DNA of 36,149 nucleotides from NCBI GenBank assembly GCA_014874455.1, contig JADBJL010000024.1, positions 1-36,149 on the forward strand, given 5' to 3'. The notes under the pieces were generated by a model. That model was given only the letters and a program-made list of their open reading frames with translations, ran no database searches and was not told the DNA's origin. Below, one piece after another: positions 23,468 through 31,083 of the stretch. Every line of letters starts with the position of its first letter. Position 1 is the stretch's first letter. The DNA is from Thermomicrobiaceae bacterium. Its GTDB lineage: Bacteria; Chloroflexota; Chloroflexia; Thermomicrobiales; Thermomicrobiaceae. A program made the position numbers and the translations under genes.

Positions 23468-24381
23468 CGGGAGGCTCCCACCGGGAGGCCGAGCCGGCCG
23501 AGGGCCGTGCGCAGCAGCTCGCGGGCCGGCTCATGGGTCAGCGCGAGGGCCGCGTCGGCCGGTTCGAGCAGCACCGTGTCGGTCTCGAGGTGTCGCTCGA
23601 AGCCCGGCTCTGGCTCGGCAGAGACGATGAGGTAGGCGACCAGCCGTTCCCGGCCCCCGGCGTCAAAACGGAGCGTCCCGGCCCAGCCGATCACCTGCCC
23701 GCGCAGGCCCATCTCCTCGTGTACCTCGCGCAACGCGGCCCGGTAGGCTGGCTCGCCCGGCTCGATGTGCCCCTTGGGTAGGACGATCGAACCGTCCGAA
23801 GCGCGGCGGAGTGCGACCTTGGTGTGGCCTTCCAAGAGAACGATCGCCCCGACCTGCGGCACGGCCTGGTCGCGCTCGCCACGGGCGAGGGCCGAGAGTT
23901 CGAGCTCGGCGCGCAGCTTCGCATAGGTGACCGGGATGAGTTCGGGCAAGACCATCGTATTGGCGAGGATCGGCATGAAGTTGGCGTCGCCCTGCCAGCG
24001 CGGCACCACGTGGATGTGCAGGTGGTCGCTGATACCGGCGCCAGCGACCGCCCCGATGTTGAGCCCGATATTGAACCCGTCACAGCGCAGGACGCGACGC
24101 TGCGCCTCGGTGATCCACGGCAGGAGGCCGAACAGCTCGGCGCTCGCGGCCGGGTCGAGCTCGTTCAACTCGGCGACGTGCGCGAACGGAACCACCATCA
24201 CATGCCCGGTGTTGTACGGGAAAAGGTTCATGATCAGGTATGCAGCCTCGCCCCGGTAGAGGATCAGGTTCTCCACGTCGTCACCAGCGGCGGGCTTGGT
24301 ACAGAAGATGCACCCTTCATGGTGCACGTCGCCTGCCACATAGCGTAGTCGCCAGGGTGTCCAGAGTCGCTCCATCGTCAT
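23464..24381 (-). CDS. HIT-Nudix fusion protein
   Basis: A 305-residue fusion of two nucleotide-hydrolysing domains. Residues 1-165 are a HIT domain of the Ap4A phosphorylase/GalT-like type, with Cys24-Cys27 (CIFC), NLFPYNTGHVMVVP and the triad HLHIHVVP (His120, 122, 124). Residues 175-300 are a Nudix domain whose box starts at Gly204 (GHIEPGE) and ends REVHEEMGL (218-226), matching the G-x5-E-x7-RE-U-x-EE-x-G-U pattern. Both domains act on nucleotides such as diadenosine polyphosphates, so a combined clean-up role is plausible. ATG 24381 is used; a second ATG two codons later has a better-spaced AGG. It is the first gene of the operon with the SGNH and PATAN genes. Confidence 0.92.
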   Translation of the reverse strand: MTMERLWTPWRLRYVAGDVHHEGCIFCTKPAAGDDVENLILYRGEAAYLIMNLFPYNTGHVMVVPFAHVAELNELDPAASAELFGLLPWITEAQRRVLRCDGFNIGLNIGAVAGAGISDHLHIHVVPRWQGDANFMPILANTMVLPELIPVTYAKLRAELELSALARGERDQAVPQVGAIVLLEGHTKVALRRASDGSIVLPKGHIEPGEPAYRAALREVHEEMGLRGQVIGWAGTLRFDAGGRERLVAYLIVSAEPEPGFERHLETDTVLLEPADAALALTHEPARELLRTALGRLGLPVGASR

Positions 24382-24759
24382 GCCTGCACAGATGCTCGTC
24401 TCCGCGAAACGCTCGCTAGAAATCGTAACACAGCCGCACTTTCCCCTCGCCCGCTGGTACCTGTGGCTGGAGGGAGAGCACTACCAGGTATTTCTGGCTA
24501 GAGCGAGTGTAGCCCTTCGGTAGGGTGACTTCCAGGTATCCCCGCCTCCCCGCGCTGAGGCGAGTTGCCGAGCGCCGCGGGGATGTTGCACGGCGAGCCG
24601 TGCGGTGGTTCCGACGTGCGGCTGGTTGCCTGCGTACGATCGCGGTAGAATGAGCTATCGCCTGTGGGACGGGTTGACGTCGTGGCTTTCGCTGCACCAT
24701 ACTACGCCAGCGGGCGTTGCCTCGGGGGAAACGTCGTCATCGAGGAGATGAGCACTCGC
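24382..24759. other. Divergent intergenic region with a possible gene remnant
   Basis: A 378-bp spacer between the HIT-Nudix operon and the sugar transferase. On the minus strand, roughly 24416-24555, a frame ending at a TAG reads RGYLEVTLPKGYTRSS and later QKYLVVLSLQPQ. This Lys/Tyr-containing composition is unlike the usual GC-rich shadow frames. No start codon with a ribosome site and no recognisable family are visible, so it may be the tail of a decayed gene or chance. The sugar-transferase promoter also lies in this spacer. Confidence 0.35.
24623..24651 (+). promoter_or_regulatory. Probable promoter for the sugar transferase gene
   Basis: A strong -10 box TAGAAT (24646-24651) with a weak TGGTTG -35 box (24623-24628) at 17-bp spacing. 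It would give a leader of about 100 bases before the chosen start. Confidence 0.4.
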
Positions 24760-26280
24760 ATGGCAGCGCTGAAGAATGGGGGCGGGGGAAGGGATTCGAC
24801 CGGCAAGGGAACCGCCGTCGTCACTCCCAGTCGCGGCCGCTCCAAGGTCGCACCCCGGATTCCGCGCGTCGTTCAGGTGGCCATCGATGCCGGGTTGATC
24901 GCCGTCGCGTTCTGGCTGGCGCACGTGTTGCGCTACCAGGCCGAGCTCGGCGGTGACGTGCCGGAGCCATTCATCCAACCACTCGGTACCTTCCTCGACA
25001 AGGTCGTGCTGCTCGTCCTCGCGGCGCTCGGCATCTTCGCCGTGCGTGGCCTGTACCGGCTACCACGGTGGACGAGTCTCCTGGACGAGGGCTCGATCAT
25101 CGCCAGCGGCGCGACGACGGCCATGGCCATCGTCATCCTGTACAGCTTCCTGCTCCGCTTCTCACCCTCGCGCCTGATCTTCATCTACGCCTGGGTCTTG
25201 ATGATCGCGTTGCTGATCGGCGAGCGCCTGCTGGGTCGCTGGTTGAAGGCCCAACTCTGGGCACGCGGGATCGGCGTCGACCGGGTGCTGGTCGTCGGTG
25301 CTGGCCCGGCCGGCCAGAAGATCATGCAGTACCTCTACAACCATCCCCGTCTCGGCTATCGGGTGATCGGGTTCGCCGACGTGCAGCCGCCTGCGGAAGA
25401 GCTCGCTCTGGCGACCGAGCGACGCGTGGTTCATCCGCCCTACCTCGGCAATCTCAGCCAGGTGACCGAGATCGTGCGCGCAGCCCAGATCGACGAGGTG
25501 ATCGTAGCGTTGCCGCCGGCGCACCACGACCAGATCCTGGAGATCGTCGAACAGTGCCGCGAGCTCGACGTCGCCTTCTCGCTCGTGCCCGACCTGTTCG
25601 AGCTCGCGCTCGACCGCGTGCAGATCAGCGAGGTGGCCGGCCTTCCGCTGATCGGGATCAAGGAAGGCCAGATCCGAGGCTGGAACTACGGTATCAAGCG
25701 TGCGATGGATGTCGTCATCTCGCTGGTGGTGCTGATCGTGGCCGCGCCGCTGATGGCGTTGATCGCGCTGGCGATCAAGCTCGACTCGCCGGGGCCGATC
25801 TTGTTCCGGCAGACGCGCGTGGGCAAGGGCGGGCGGCATTTTACCCTGTACAAGTTCCGCTCGATGGTGGACGGAGCGGAGCAGCAGCAGCCGGTGCTCC
25901 AGGAGGCGTACGGCCGCAGCGCGCTGCTCTTCAAGCTGCGCGACGATCCCCGCGTGACCCGGGTCGGCCGCTTCCTGCGCCGCACGAGCCTGGACGAGTT
26001 GCCCCAGTTCTTCAACGTGCTCAAGGGCGAGATGAGCGTGGTCGGGCCCCGACCGCCGGTGCCAGCGGAGGTGGCGGAGTATGAGGACTGGCACCTGCAG
26101 CGCTTGATGGTGACACCCGGGTTGACCGGCTTGTGGCAGGTCAACGGGCGCAGCGACCTCAGCTTCGACGAGATGGTGCGGCTCGACCTGTATTACGCCG
26201 AGCACTGGTCGCCCTGGCTGGATATCAAGCTGATGCTCCGCACTGTGCCGGTCGTCCTCACCGGCCGGGGAGCCTACTGA
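24760..26280 (+). CDS. Polyprenyl-phosphate sugar-1-phosphate transferase (WcaJ/WbaP type)
   Basis: A 506-residue membrane protein that starts exopolysaccharide or glycan units on undecaprenyl phosphate. Four or five N-terminal membrane helices (about 35-170) are followed by a CoA-binding-like Rossmann domain starting RVLVVGAGPAGQKIMQYL. The C-terminal bacterial sugar-transferase domain (about 312-506) has KRAMDVVISLVVLIVAAPLM (re-entrant helix), LFRQTRVGKGGRHFTLYKFRSM and DELPQFFNVLKGEMSVVGPRP. The start is uncertain: ATG 24760 has GAGGAG about 12 bases upstream, ATG 24748 sits directly on that site, and a GTG at 24664 is also open. No other glycan genes adjoin, so it may act with a cluster elsewhere. 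Confidence 0.92.
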   Translation: MAALKNGGGGRDSTGKGTAVVTPSRGRSKVAPRIPRVVQVAIDAGLIAVAFWLAHVLRYQAELGGDVPEPFIQPLGTFLDKVVLLVLAALGIFAVRGLYRLPRWTSLLDEGSIIASGATTAMAIVILYSFLLRFSPSRLIFIYAWVLMIALLIGERLLGRWLKAQLWARGIGVDRVLVVGAGPAGQKIMQYLYNHPRLGYRVIGFADVQPPAEELALATERRVVHPPYLGNLSQVTEIVRAAQIDEVIVALPPAHHDQILEIVEQCRELDVAFSLVPDLFELALDRVQISEVAGLPLIGIKEGQIRGWNYGIKRAMDVVISLVVLIVAAPLMALIALAIKLDSPGPILFRQTRVGKGGRHFTLYKFRSMVDGAEQQQPVLQEAYGRSALLFKLRDDPRVTRVGRFLRRTSLDELPQFFNVLKGEMSVVGPRPPVPAEVAEYEDWHLQRLMVTPGLTGLWQVNGRSDLSFDEMVRLDLYYAEHWSPWLDIKLMLRTVPVVLTGRGAY

Positions 26281-26618
26281 GCCTCCCGCTGGTCTCCAGC
26301 AGAAAAAGCAGTCCAACGGCTCCTCAACCGGCCCCGGCGAAGGCCTGAGGGCCAGAAACGCAGGTGCATGGCCGTCAGCGCGTGCGCGGTGCCTATCGGC
26401 CGACATCCGACTTGCCAGGCTGACTCCTGTGGGCAGGGGCAGAGAAGGGCCTGGAGCTCGCGTCGTGCAGTTCGATGGCGCGGGTCGGTACGGCCTCGGC
26501 CTCTGCCAGCGGGCGCTGCGCCGACACGTGTAGCCGCGCGGCACCGTCCTCGCCTCGAGCCGTCAGTCGCAAAGACGCGCGGATTCAGCCACCGCAACCG
26601 GCGCTGCCCGGCGCTCCG
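26281..26618. other. Gene-free convergent spacer
   Basis: A 338-bp stretch between the stop of the sugar transferase and the stop of the TadG-like gene. I see no convincing gene or RNA, and no hairpin followed by a T-run. A small GGCC-TGAG-GGCC dyad near 26340 is not long enough to call a terminator. Confidence 0.5.
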
Positions 26619-28193
26619 CTATTCGACCAGCCAGACGGCCGGTAACTCGATGTCGACGTACTTCCTGTACCTGACCTCAGCATCGGTATTGCCGTTGTTC
26701 CTGAGCTGGTCGACGATGAGCTGGCCCTCGGCCCAGGTGCCGGAGACGTTGCCGCTCAGCTCGAGCGGGGCGTCGGGCAGGTAGACGATCCCCTGGATGA
26801 ACGTCCTGCTGTTGCCGACCATCCGGAACGTCGATGTGTTGCCGCGTTCCTGGAAGATCGTCAGGCCGGGCTGCATGCCGGGGTACAGCGGCGTCGTCGA
26901 ACCGGCCAGGCGGTAGGACGTGTTCCCGACCACGTCCATCCGGGCACCGTTCGCCAGGTAGAAGAGCACGTCCTGCCCGGCGATAGTCTGGTTGCCCTGG
27001 AGGCGGAACGTGCCGCCGTCGAAGTAGTAGAGGCCGGGGAACAGCGTGGTGTCGCTATTGCCGGTCGTCGCGAAGTCGCTGTTCTGCATGTAGAAGCTGA
27101 TCTGGCCGGGCGATGTTCCGCTGAGCTGGACGTTGCCGGTATTCACGAACGAGCTACTGATGAAAAAGAAGTTGTACTGTCCGGAGAGCAGGCGCACGGT
27201 AGCGTTGCCGGTGATGCTGAACGCCCCGCCTCGGAACACGTACGTGCCCGGGTGGAGCACGAGCGTGGCGTTGCCCGAGACAGAGAAGCCGGAGTCGAAC
27301 TGGTAGAAGCCAGGGTTGAGCGTGACGGTACCGTTCCCGGTATAGCTCACGGCGCGTTCGAACCGGTAGGTGCCCGCCTGGAAGGTGAGATCCCCATTCC
27401 CCGAGCAGCTCACGTTCTGGCGATAGCGGCCAGGCGGAAAGTTCCACGGAGCTGGGTTGCTGCACGGGTAGGGCGGGTCGACCACGGCTGGGTTGACCGG
27501 GCCTGGCACCGTGGGCCTGGGGGGCGGGGGCACGTTTCGTAACGGATCCTCGACCACCGGCATGCCGCCGTTTCGACCCCGTGTGCCCTGGAACTGGCAG
27601 TTTCCGGTCTGCGAAAAGCCGGGCACCAGGTGCGCATCGACCGTGCTGTCAGCGTGGAGCGACCCGTTGCCCACGCACCGCATCCCACCGTTTGACATCG
27701 CGCCACCGTTCACGACGTGGAGATCAACGTTGCCGATCAGGTTGATCGCCGTGGGGTTATTCTCATCCAGCGCCAGCAGCGCGTAGTCGCCCGGCTCGGC
27801 CCCCACCTTGGCCACGGCCTGCGCGCTGGCCTGCCAGTCGCCCGTGTAGACGACACCGATGAAGAAGCGCTCCACGTCGGCCGTCAGGCGCACACGCACC
27901 GTCCGGGCCGAGCGGTCGATCTGGACGTTAGAGGCGTTCAGCGCGCCCTGGTAGCCGTTGCGCTGGGCATAGTCGGCGGCCGCCGCCACGATCTCGGCAT
28001 CGCTCCGGTTCGCCAGCAGCAGGCGAGCGCCCGCCAGCGCGGCGGCATCCGCGGCGTTCTGAACCATCCGGCGCTGGCCCAGCAGGTACCCGACGTCGAC
28101 CGCGAGCGCGGTGAAGCCGAGCATCACGACCATGCTGATCGCCATCAGTACCAGGACTTGACCCTTCAAGCGGCCGAAACGTCGTTGAACCAT
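26619..28193 (-). CDS. TadG-like pilus-associated protein with Gly-Asn solenoid repeats
   Basis: A 524-residue protein. The N-terminus (about 5-60: GQVLVLMAISMVVMLGFTALAVDVGYLL, then NAADAAALAGARL) is the Tad/TadG helix that anchors pseudopilin-like proteins in the membrane. After residue 140 the sequence contains 14 Gly-Asn motifs (for example LIGNVDL, YTGNGTV, SGNATL, ITGNATV, NTGNVQL). The best-ordered ones recur every 20-25 residues in a pattern like GN-x4-L-x-PG-x-Y-x-F, which suggests a beta-solenoid exported domain. ATG 28193 has GAGG 8 bases upstream; a GTG 9 bases earlier lacks one. It is last in an operon with two TadE-like genes, 44 bases after the second. It is likely a surface or pilus-tip component. 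Confidence 0.85.
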   Translation of the reverse strand: MVQRRFGRLKGQVLVLMAISMVVMLGFTALAVDVGYLLGQRRMVQNAADAAALAGARLLLANRSDAEIVAAAADYAQRNGYQGALNASNVQIDRSARTVRVRLTADVERFFIGVVYTGDWQASAQAVAKVGAEPGDYALLALDENNPTAINLIGNVDLHVVNGGAMSNGGMRCVGNGSLHADSTVDAHLVPGFSQTGNCQFQGTRGRNGGMPVVEDPLRNVPPPPRPTVPGPVNPAVVDPPYPCSNPAPWNFPPGRYRQNVSCSGNGDLTFQAGTYRFERAVSYTGNGTVTLNPGFYQFDSGFSVSGNATLVLHPGTYVFRGGAFSITGNATVRLLSGQYNFFFISSSFVNTGNVQLSGTSPGQISFYMQNSDFATTGNSDTTLFPGLYYFDGGTFRLQGNQTIAGQDVLFYLANGARMDVVGNTSYRLAGSTTPLYPGMQPGLTIFQERGNTSTFRMVGNSRTFIQGIVYLPDAPLELSGNVSGTWAEGQLIVDQLRNNGNTDAEVRYRKYVDIELPAVWLVE

Positions 28194-28237
28194 TCTGCGC
28201 ACCTCGTACCTGGAGTAGGACAGCGCACCTCACTCGC

Positions 28238-28687
28238 TCAGTAGTGCACACGCATCGTGCTGCTCGCGCTCAGGTTCACCTCCGTGACCGGGAGCGCGTA
28301 GCCGATCAACGGCTGGAACGGATAGCTGACCTGCACGCGGATTCGCTCGTCGGGGTCGGGCTTGCCGTTGACGTTGGCGTCGTTGACGACCTGGAGCGTC
28401 ACCACCAGCGCGTCGGGGTTGGGCAGGCGTACCCGCCCGAGGATCTGCTGCCGGACCAAATCGGTCGTGGCGAGCTGGCAGGGCGGGGCCGCCTCGCAGC
28501 GCGTGCCGTGGACGGCAGCCCAGCGAGCGCCCTCGCGCGCCGCGTTCGTCACCTGGTGATCAACGTAGAGCAGCCAGCCGAACTCGAGCGTCCCGAACAG
28601 GAAGAGCAGGAAGATCGGGATGACGAGGGCGAACTCGACCAGGTTCTGCCCATCGTAGCGGTGGTAGCCGAGGTAACCGCGCATCAT
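28238..28687 (-). CDS. TadE-like pseudopilin (second copy)
   Basis: A 149-residue protein with a pseudopilin-type N-terminus: GQNLVEFALVIPIFLLFLFG with the conserved Glu, then LEFGWLLYVDHQVTNAAREGARWAA, the TadE signature. A short extracytoplasmic beta domain with two Cys (GTRCEAAPPCQ) follows and may form a disulfide. Its ATG overlaps the stop of the upstream TadE gene by 4 bases, so the two are coupled. It would be a minor component of a Tad (Flp) pilus or a related secretion apparatus, but the ATPase and platform genes are not in this window. Confidence 0.9.
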   Translation of the reverse strand: MMRGYLGYHRYDGQNLVEFALVIPIFLLFLFGTLEFGWLLYVDHQVTNAAREGARWAAVHGTRCEAAPPCQLATTDLVRQQILGRVRLPNPDALVVTLQVVNDANVNGKPDPDERIRVQVSYPFQPLIGYALPVTEVNLSASSTMRVHY

Positions 28688-29118
28688 CGCAGCACCATCA
28701 TCGTGACCTCACGCTCGATCGGGATGGCAGCGGGGATCGGCGGGAACTGGATGAACGGCTCGAAGTCGAGTCGGGCGGTGACCGTCACGTACATGTAGGA
28801 CTGCGAGTTTCTCGTCTCTGTCCCGGTGGTGCTCTGGATGGTCGGGGTCATGCCGAAGATGGTGGTACCCTCGCTGAGCGCAGCGTCACGGATGCCGGCC
28901 GAGTCGACGGCTGTCGCGGGCGAGATGGCGCCGTAGCGGGCGCCCTCGCGCGCCATGTTGCCCAGCTCGATGTAGGCGGTGAAGGCGCGGCCGACGTCCG
29001 CGGTGATGGCGACGAGGAGTACCAGCAGCGGGAGGGCCAGAGCAAACTCGACCAGCGACTGGCCGTGCAGGTACCTCAGCGAGCTGGGCGAGTGGCGGGA
29101 AGACGCAGGGGCAAACAT
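28684..29118 (-). CDS. TadE-like pseudopilin (first copy)
   Basis: A 144-residue protein with GQSLVEFALALPLLVLLVAI (about 19-38, conserved Glu) and DVGRAFTAYIELGNMAREGARYGA, the TadE pattern. A beta-rich extracytoplasmic region follows. It heads the minus-strand operon TadE-TadE-TadG-like. AAGAGAAG lies about 6 bases before the ATG. A 414-bp AT-richer upstream region holds several palindromes that could regulate it. Confidence 0.9.
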   Translation of the reverse strand: MFAPASSRHSPSSLRYLHGQSLVEFALALPLLVLLVAITADVGRAFTAYIELGNMAREGARYGAISPATAVDSAGIRDAALSEGTTIFGMTPTIQSTTGTETRNSQSYMYVTVTARLDFEPFIQFPPIPAAIPIEREVTMMVLR

Positions 29119-29532
29119 AGCGCGCTTCTCTTCACGAGTTAACGAATCATGACGAATGACTCAGGCAGTGAGAATGCTTCAGACAAAGATCGCCGCCAGC
29201 CTTGCCTTCAAGCTACAACCATTCTCTCGCGCTGTCCAGGTACTCTTGTACAGTACATACGTACGGGATATGGTGGAGCACTCGTGTATGCGAGTGCTAG
29301 GCTGAGCTGTACTCGAGACCTAGGACTCGGCTTCTACCCCTGAGTGGCCTGCGGCCCAGAGCCAGGGATGAGCAGAAGGAAGACGAGGAGAGGAAGCTGA
29401 CCGGATCTCGGCGTGAATCAGCGGCTGCCGCTGGCCTGCTACGGCGGCTCAGGGCAGATGGCCCTTTACCACAAGCGGTCGACGCGCACTCCGCTCCTGG
29501 TGAGCAGCGTGCGGGCATCGTCTGGCGGCAGT
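29119..29532. other. Gene-free upstream region of the pilin operon with palindromes
   Basis: This 414-bp region holds a symmetric group of four GTAC sites (29240-29264), a perfect 8-bp hairpin AGCACTCG/CGAGTGCT with a 6-base loop (29277-29298), and a near-palindrome CGAG-A-CCTAGG-A-CTCG (29314-29329). I could not find a clear promoter pair for the pilin operon. Open frames here look spurious. Confidence 0.55.
29240..29264. promoter_or_regulatory. Symmetric GTAC cluster, possible operator
   Basis: Four GTAC tetramers start at 29240, 29248, 29253 and 29261, with gaps of 4, 1 and 4 bases, so the whole 25-bp block is symmetric about 29252. It lies about 120 bp upstream of the first TadE gene. 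A regulator binding site is inference from symmetry and position. Confidence 0.4.
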
Positions 29533-30234
29533 TCAGCCGGACTGGCCCAGTGCCCGCACCTCGTCGGCGCTCAGCCGCAGGTGTACCGCCTCCTCGGTGA
29601 TCGACGACACCCAGTCGATCGGAACCCGGACGTCGCGGTGGAAGAGCACGCCGGCCCGGACGACGAAGGCGACCACCTCACCGTCCTCGTTGGTCTCCAC
29701 CTCGTCCACGACCCCGACCTTCTCCCCTTCGCGGTCGAGGACGTTGGTTCCACGGCTGAGCAGGAGCGCGTCCGCAGGCAGGTTGGATTCCACCTCAAGT
29801 ACCGCCTCCGGCGGAACCGCTGGGCTGAACAGACCGCTGGTAGCCGGATCGAACTCGTGGTACGGTAGCTCGGCTGCCGGTTGCCGGGGGGCTGGTGGTG
29901 CCCACAGGATCGCCGGGCCGGTGGCGCCTGGGATCCCGGGGAGCAGATATGGCAGCGAGCGCAGGTCATCCTCCGTTGGGTGGATGAACTCCGCCTCCAC
30001 GAATTCAGGCAGCCGCTCGACTTCCGCTGCTGTCACCGTAAGCCGAACAGTGCCGTCTGGGTCGACCCGTTCGATCAGGTCGCGGTCGACGATCCGATCC
30101 CGCGTGAGCAGCACGCCCTGGTGCACGATGACCTGCTTGACCTCACGCGTGTCGTAGTCCAGCGCGATCCGGTCGACGCGACCGACACGCTCGCCGTCCT
30201 TGCTGACGACCGGCTTGCCGAGCTCGATCTGCAT
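29533..30234 (-). CDS. Protein with two PRC-barrel domains
   Basis: A 233-residue protein with two PRC-barrel-like halves. The N-terminal one (about 1-75) reads GKPVVSKDGERVGRVDRIALDYDTREVKQVIV. The C-terminal one (about 155-230) reads SRGTNVLDREGEKVGVVDEVETNEDGEVVAFVV, ending VPIDWVSSITEEAVHLRLSADEV. A Pro-rich linker separates them. PRC barrels occur in photosynthetic reaction centres, RimM and stress proteins; no specific role can be given here. ATG 30234 has GAGGAG 7 bases upstream; a longer frame upstream lacks coding character. It is divergent from the Fur-family gene. Confidence 0.88.
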   Translation of the reverse strand: MQIELGKPVVSKDGERVGRVDRIALDYDTREVKQVIVHQGVLLTRDRIVDRDLIERVDPDGTVRLTVTAAEVERLPEFVEAEFIHPTEDDLRSLPYLLPGIPGATGPAILWAPPAPRQPAAELPYHEFDPATSGLFSPAVPPEAVLEVESNLPADALLLSRGTNVLDREGEKVGVVDEVETNEDGEVVAFVVRAGVLFHRDVRVPIDWVSSITEEAVHLRLSADEVRALGQSG

Positions 30235-30390
30235 CGTCCGCTCCTCTCTGCTCACGGTCGTCGCGACTCTGGGCGATCGAGAACCGTACCACCAGCGGTC
30301 ACCCGGTGCGGCACGGGGTGACCGAAATGCCGTGATAACCGGAGTATACCGTACAGGTGAACCACGATCCTTCGCGCCTGCATATGTGCG

Positions 30391-30396
30391 TATAAT
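30391..30396 (+). promoter_or_regulatory. Perfect -10 box upstream of the Fur-family gene
   Basis: TATAAT lies 22 bases before the GTG at 30419. A TG lies two bases upstream of it, near but not exactly in the extended -10 position. No good -35 box is visible at 16-18 bp, so the promoter may rely on an activator. A short leader containing GAGGAGGG would result. Confidence 0.45.
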
Positions 30397-30418
30397 CGGG
30401 AGAGGAGGGCCATGAACA

Positions 30419-30877
30419 GTGCTGGCGGAACCGGAGATCATCGCGCGGATCCAGGAGCGCGGGCTGCGGGTCACCCGGCCGCGCCGGCAGATCGTCCGGG
30501 CTGTGCTTTCTCAGACCGGGCCGTTCTCGGCCGAGGAGCTGCTAGTCCGGCTGCACGGGAACGGCATCGCAGCCGGGCGGGCGACGGTCTTTCGCACGCT
30601 CGACCTCCTCGTCGAACTCGGCGTGCTCGACCGCGTCCATCATCCTTCCGGGCTGCACCGCTACGTGCTCGCGGGGCTCGACCATGGCCACTATGTCGTC
30701 TGCTCGCGTTGCGGCGCGGTGGCAGACTTCAATGGCTGCAACGTCGATGACCTGATCGCCGCAGTGGTCGCTCAGACCGGCTTCCGGATCGACGGTCACT
30801 GGCTAGAACTCTTCGGCCTCTGCGCGGTCTGCCAGAACGATACCGCTGCCAACTGCTCGGCGGCCGCTGCCGGTTGA
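30419..30877 (+). CDS. Fur-family metalloregulator, probable Zur
   Basis: A 152-residue Fur-family repressor. A winged helix (about 1-80, with RATVFRTLDLLVELGVLDRV as recognition region) is followed by a dimerisation domain. Two CxxC pairs, Cys95/Cys98 and Cys135/Cys138, form the structural zinc site; His89 and His91 (DHGHYVV) belong to the sensory site. The znuA-znuC-znuB genes lie immediately downstream on the same strand, so zinc sensing (Zur) is the likeliest role, though Fur or Mur function cannot be excluded. The GTG at 30419 has GGAGGG 9 bases upstream. An overlapping ATG at 30412 is in another frame and does not encode the regulator. Confidence 0.88.
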   Translation: MLAEPEIIARIQERGLRVTRPRRQIVRAVLSQTGPFSAEELLVRLHGNGIAAGRATVFRTLDLLVELGVLDRVHHPSGLHRYVLAGLDHGHYVVCSRCGAVADFNGCNVDDLIAAVVAQTGFRIDGHWLELFGLCAVCQNDTAANCSAAAAG

Positions 30878-30995
30878 GTGTCACGCTTTCGAGAGCGCCG
30901 GCAGCCGGGGATCTCCGCTCCGAGTTTGCTCAAGGCGTTACCGCTCTAACGTCAGTGTCGTGTTCAGCCCGTGCCGGATGATCGTGTGCTCGGCC

Positions 30996-31032
30996 TTGCA
31001 GCGAGTTACTGAGACACGGTATCGTTTACTCG
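30996..31032 (+). promoter_or_regulatory. Promoter and possible operator of the zinc-uptake operon
   Basis: TTGCAG (30996-31001), 18 bp, TATCGT (31020-31025). An imperfect inverted repeat, CGAGTTAC (31002-31009) against GTTTACTCG (31024-31032), covers the spacer and -10 box, where a repressor such as Zur would block RNA polymerase. It is read by eye; no consensus for this group is known to me. Confidence 0.4.
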
Positions 31033-31083
31033 GCTGCGCTGGGAGCGCAGAAGAGCCGAAGACTGGTCGGGGCGAGGCGGGCG

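Noticed and set aside
29277-29298. 8-bp hairpin considered as a terminator for the PRC-barrel gene
   Set aside because: No U-run follows on either strand and it is more than 230 bp beyond the stop codon.
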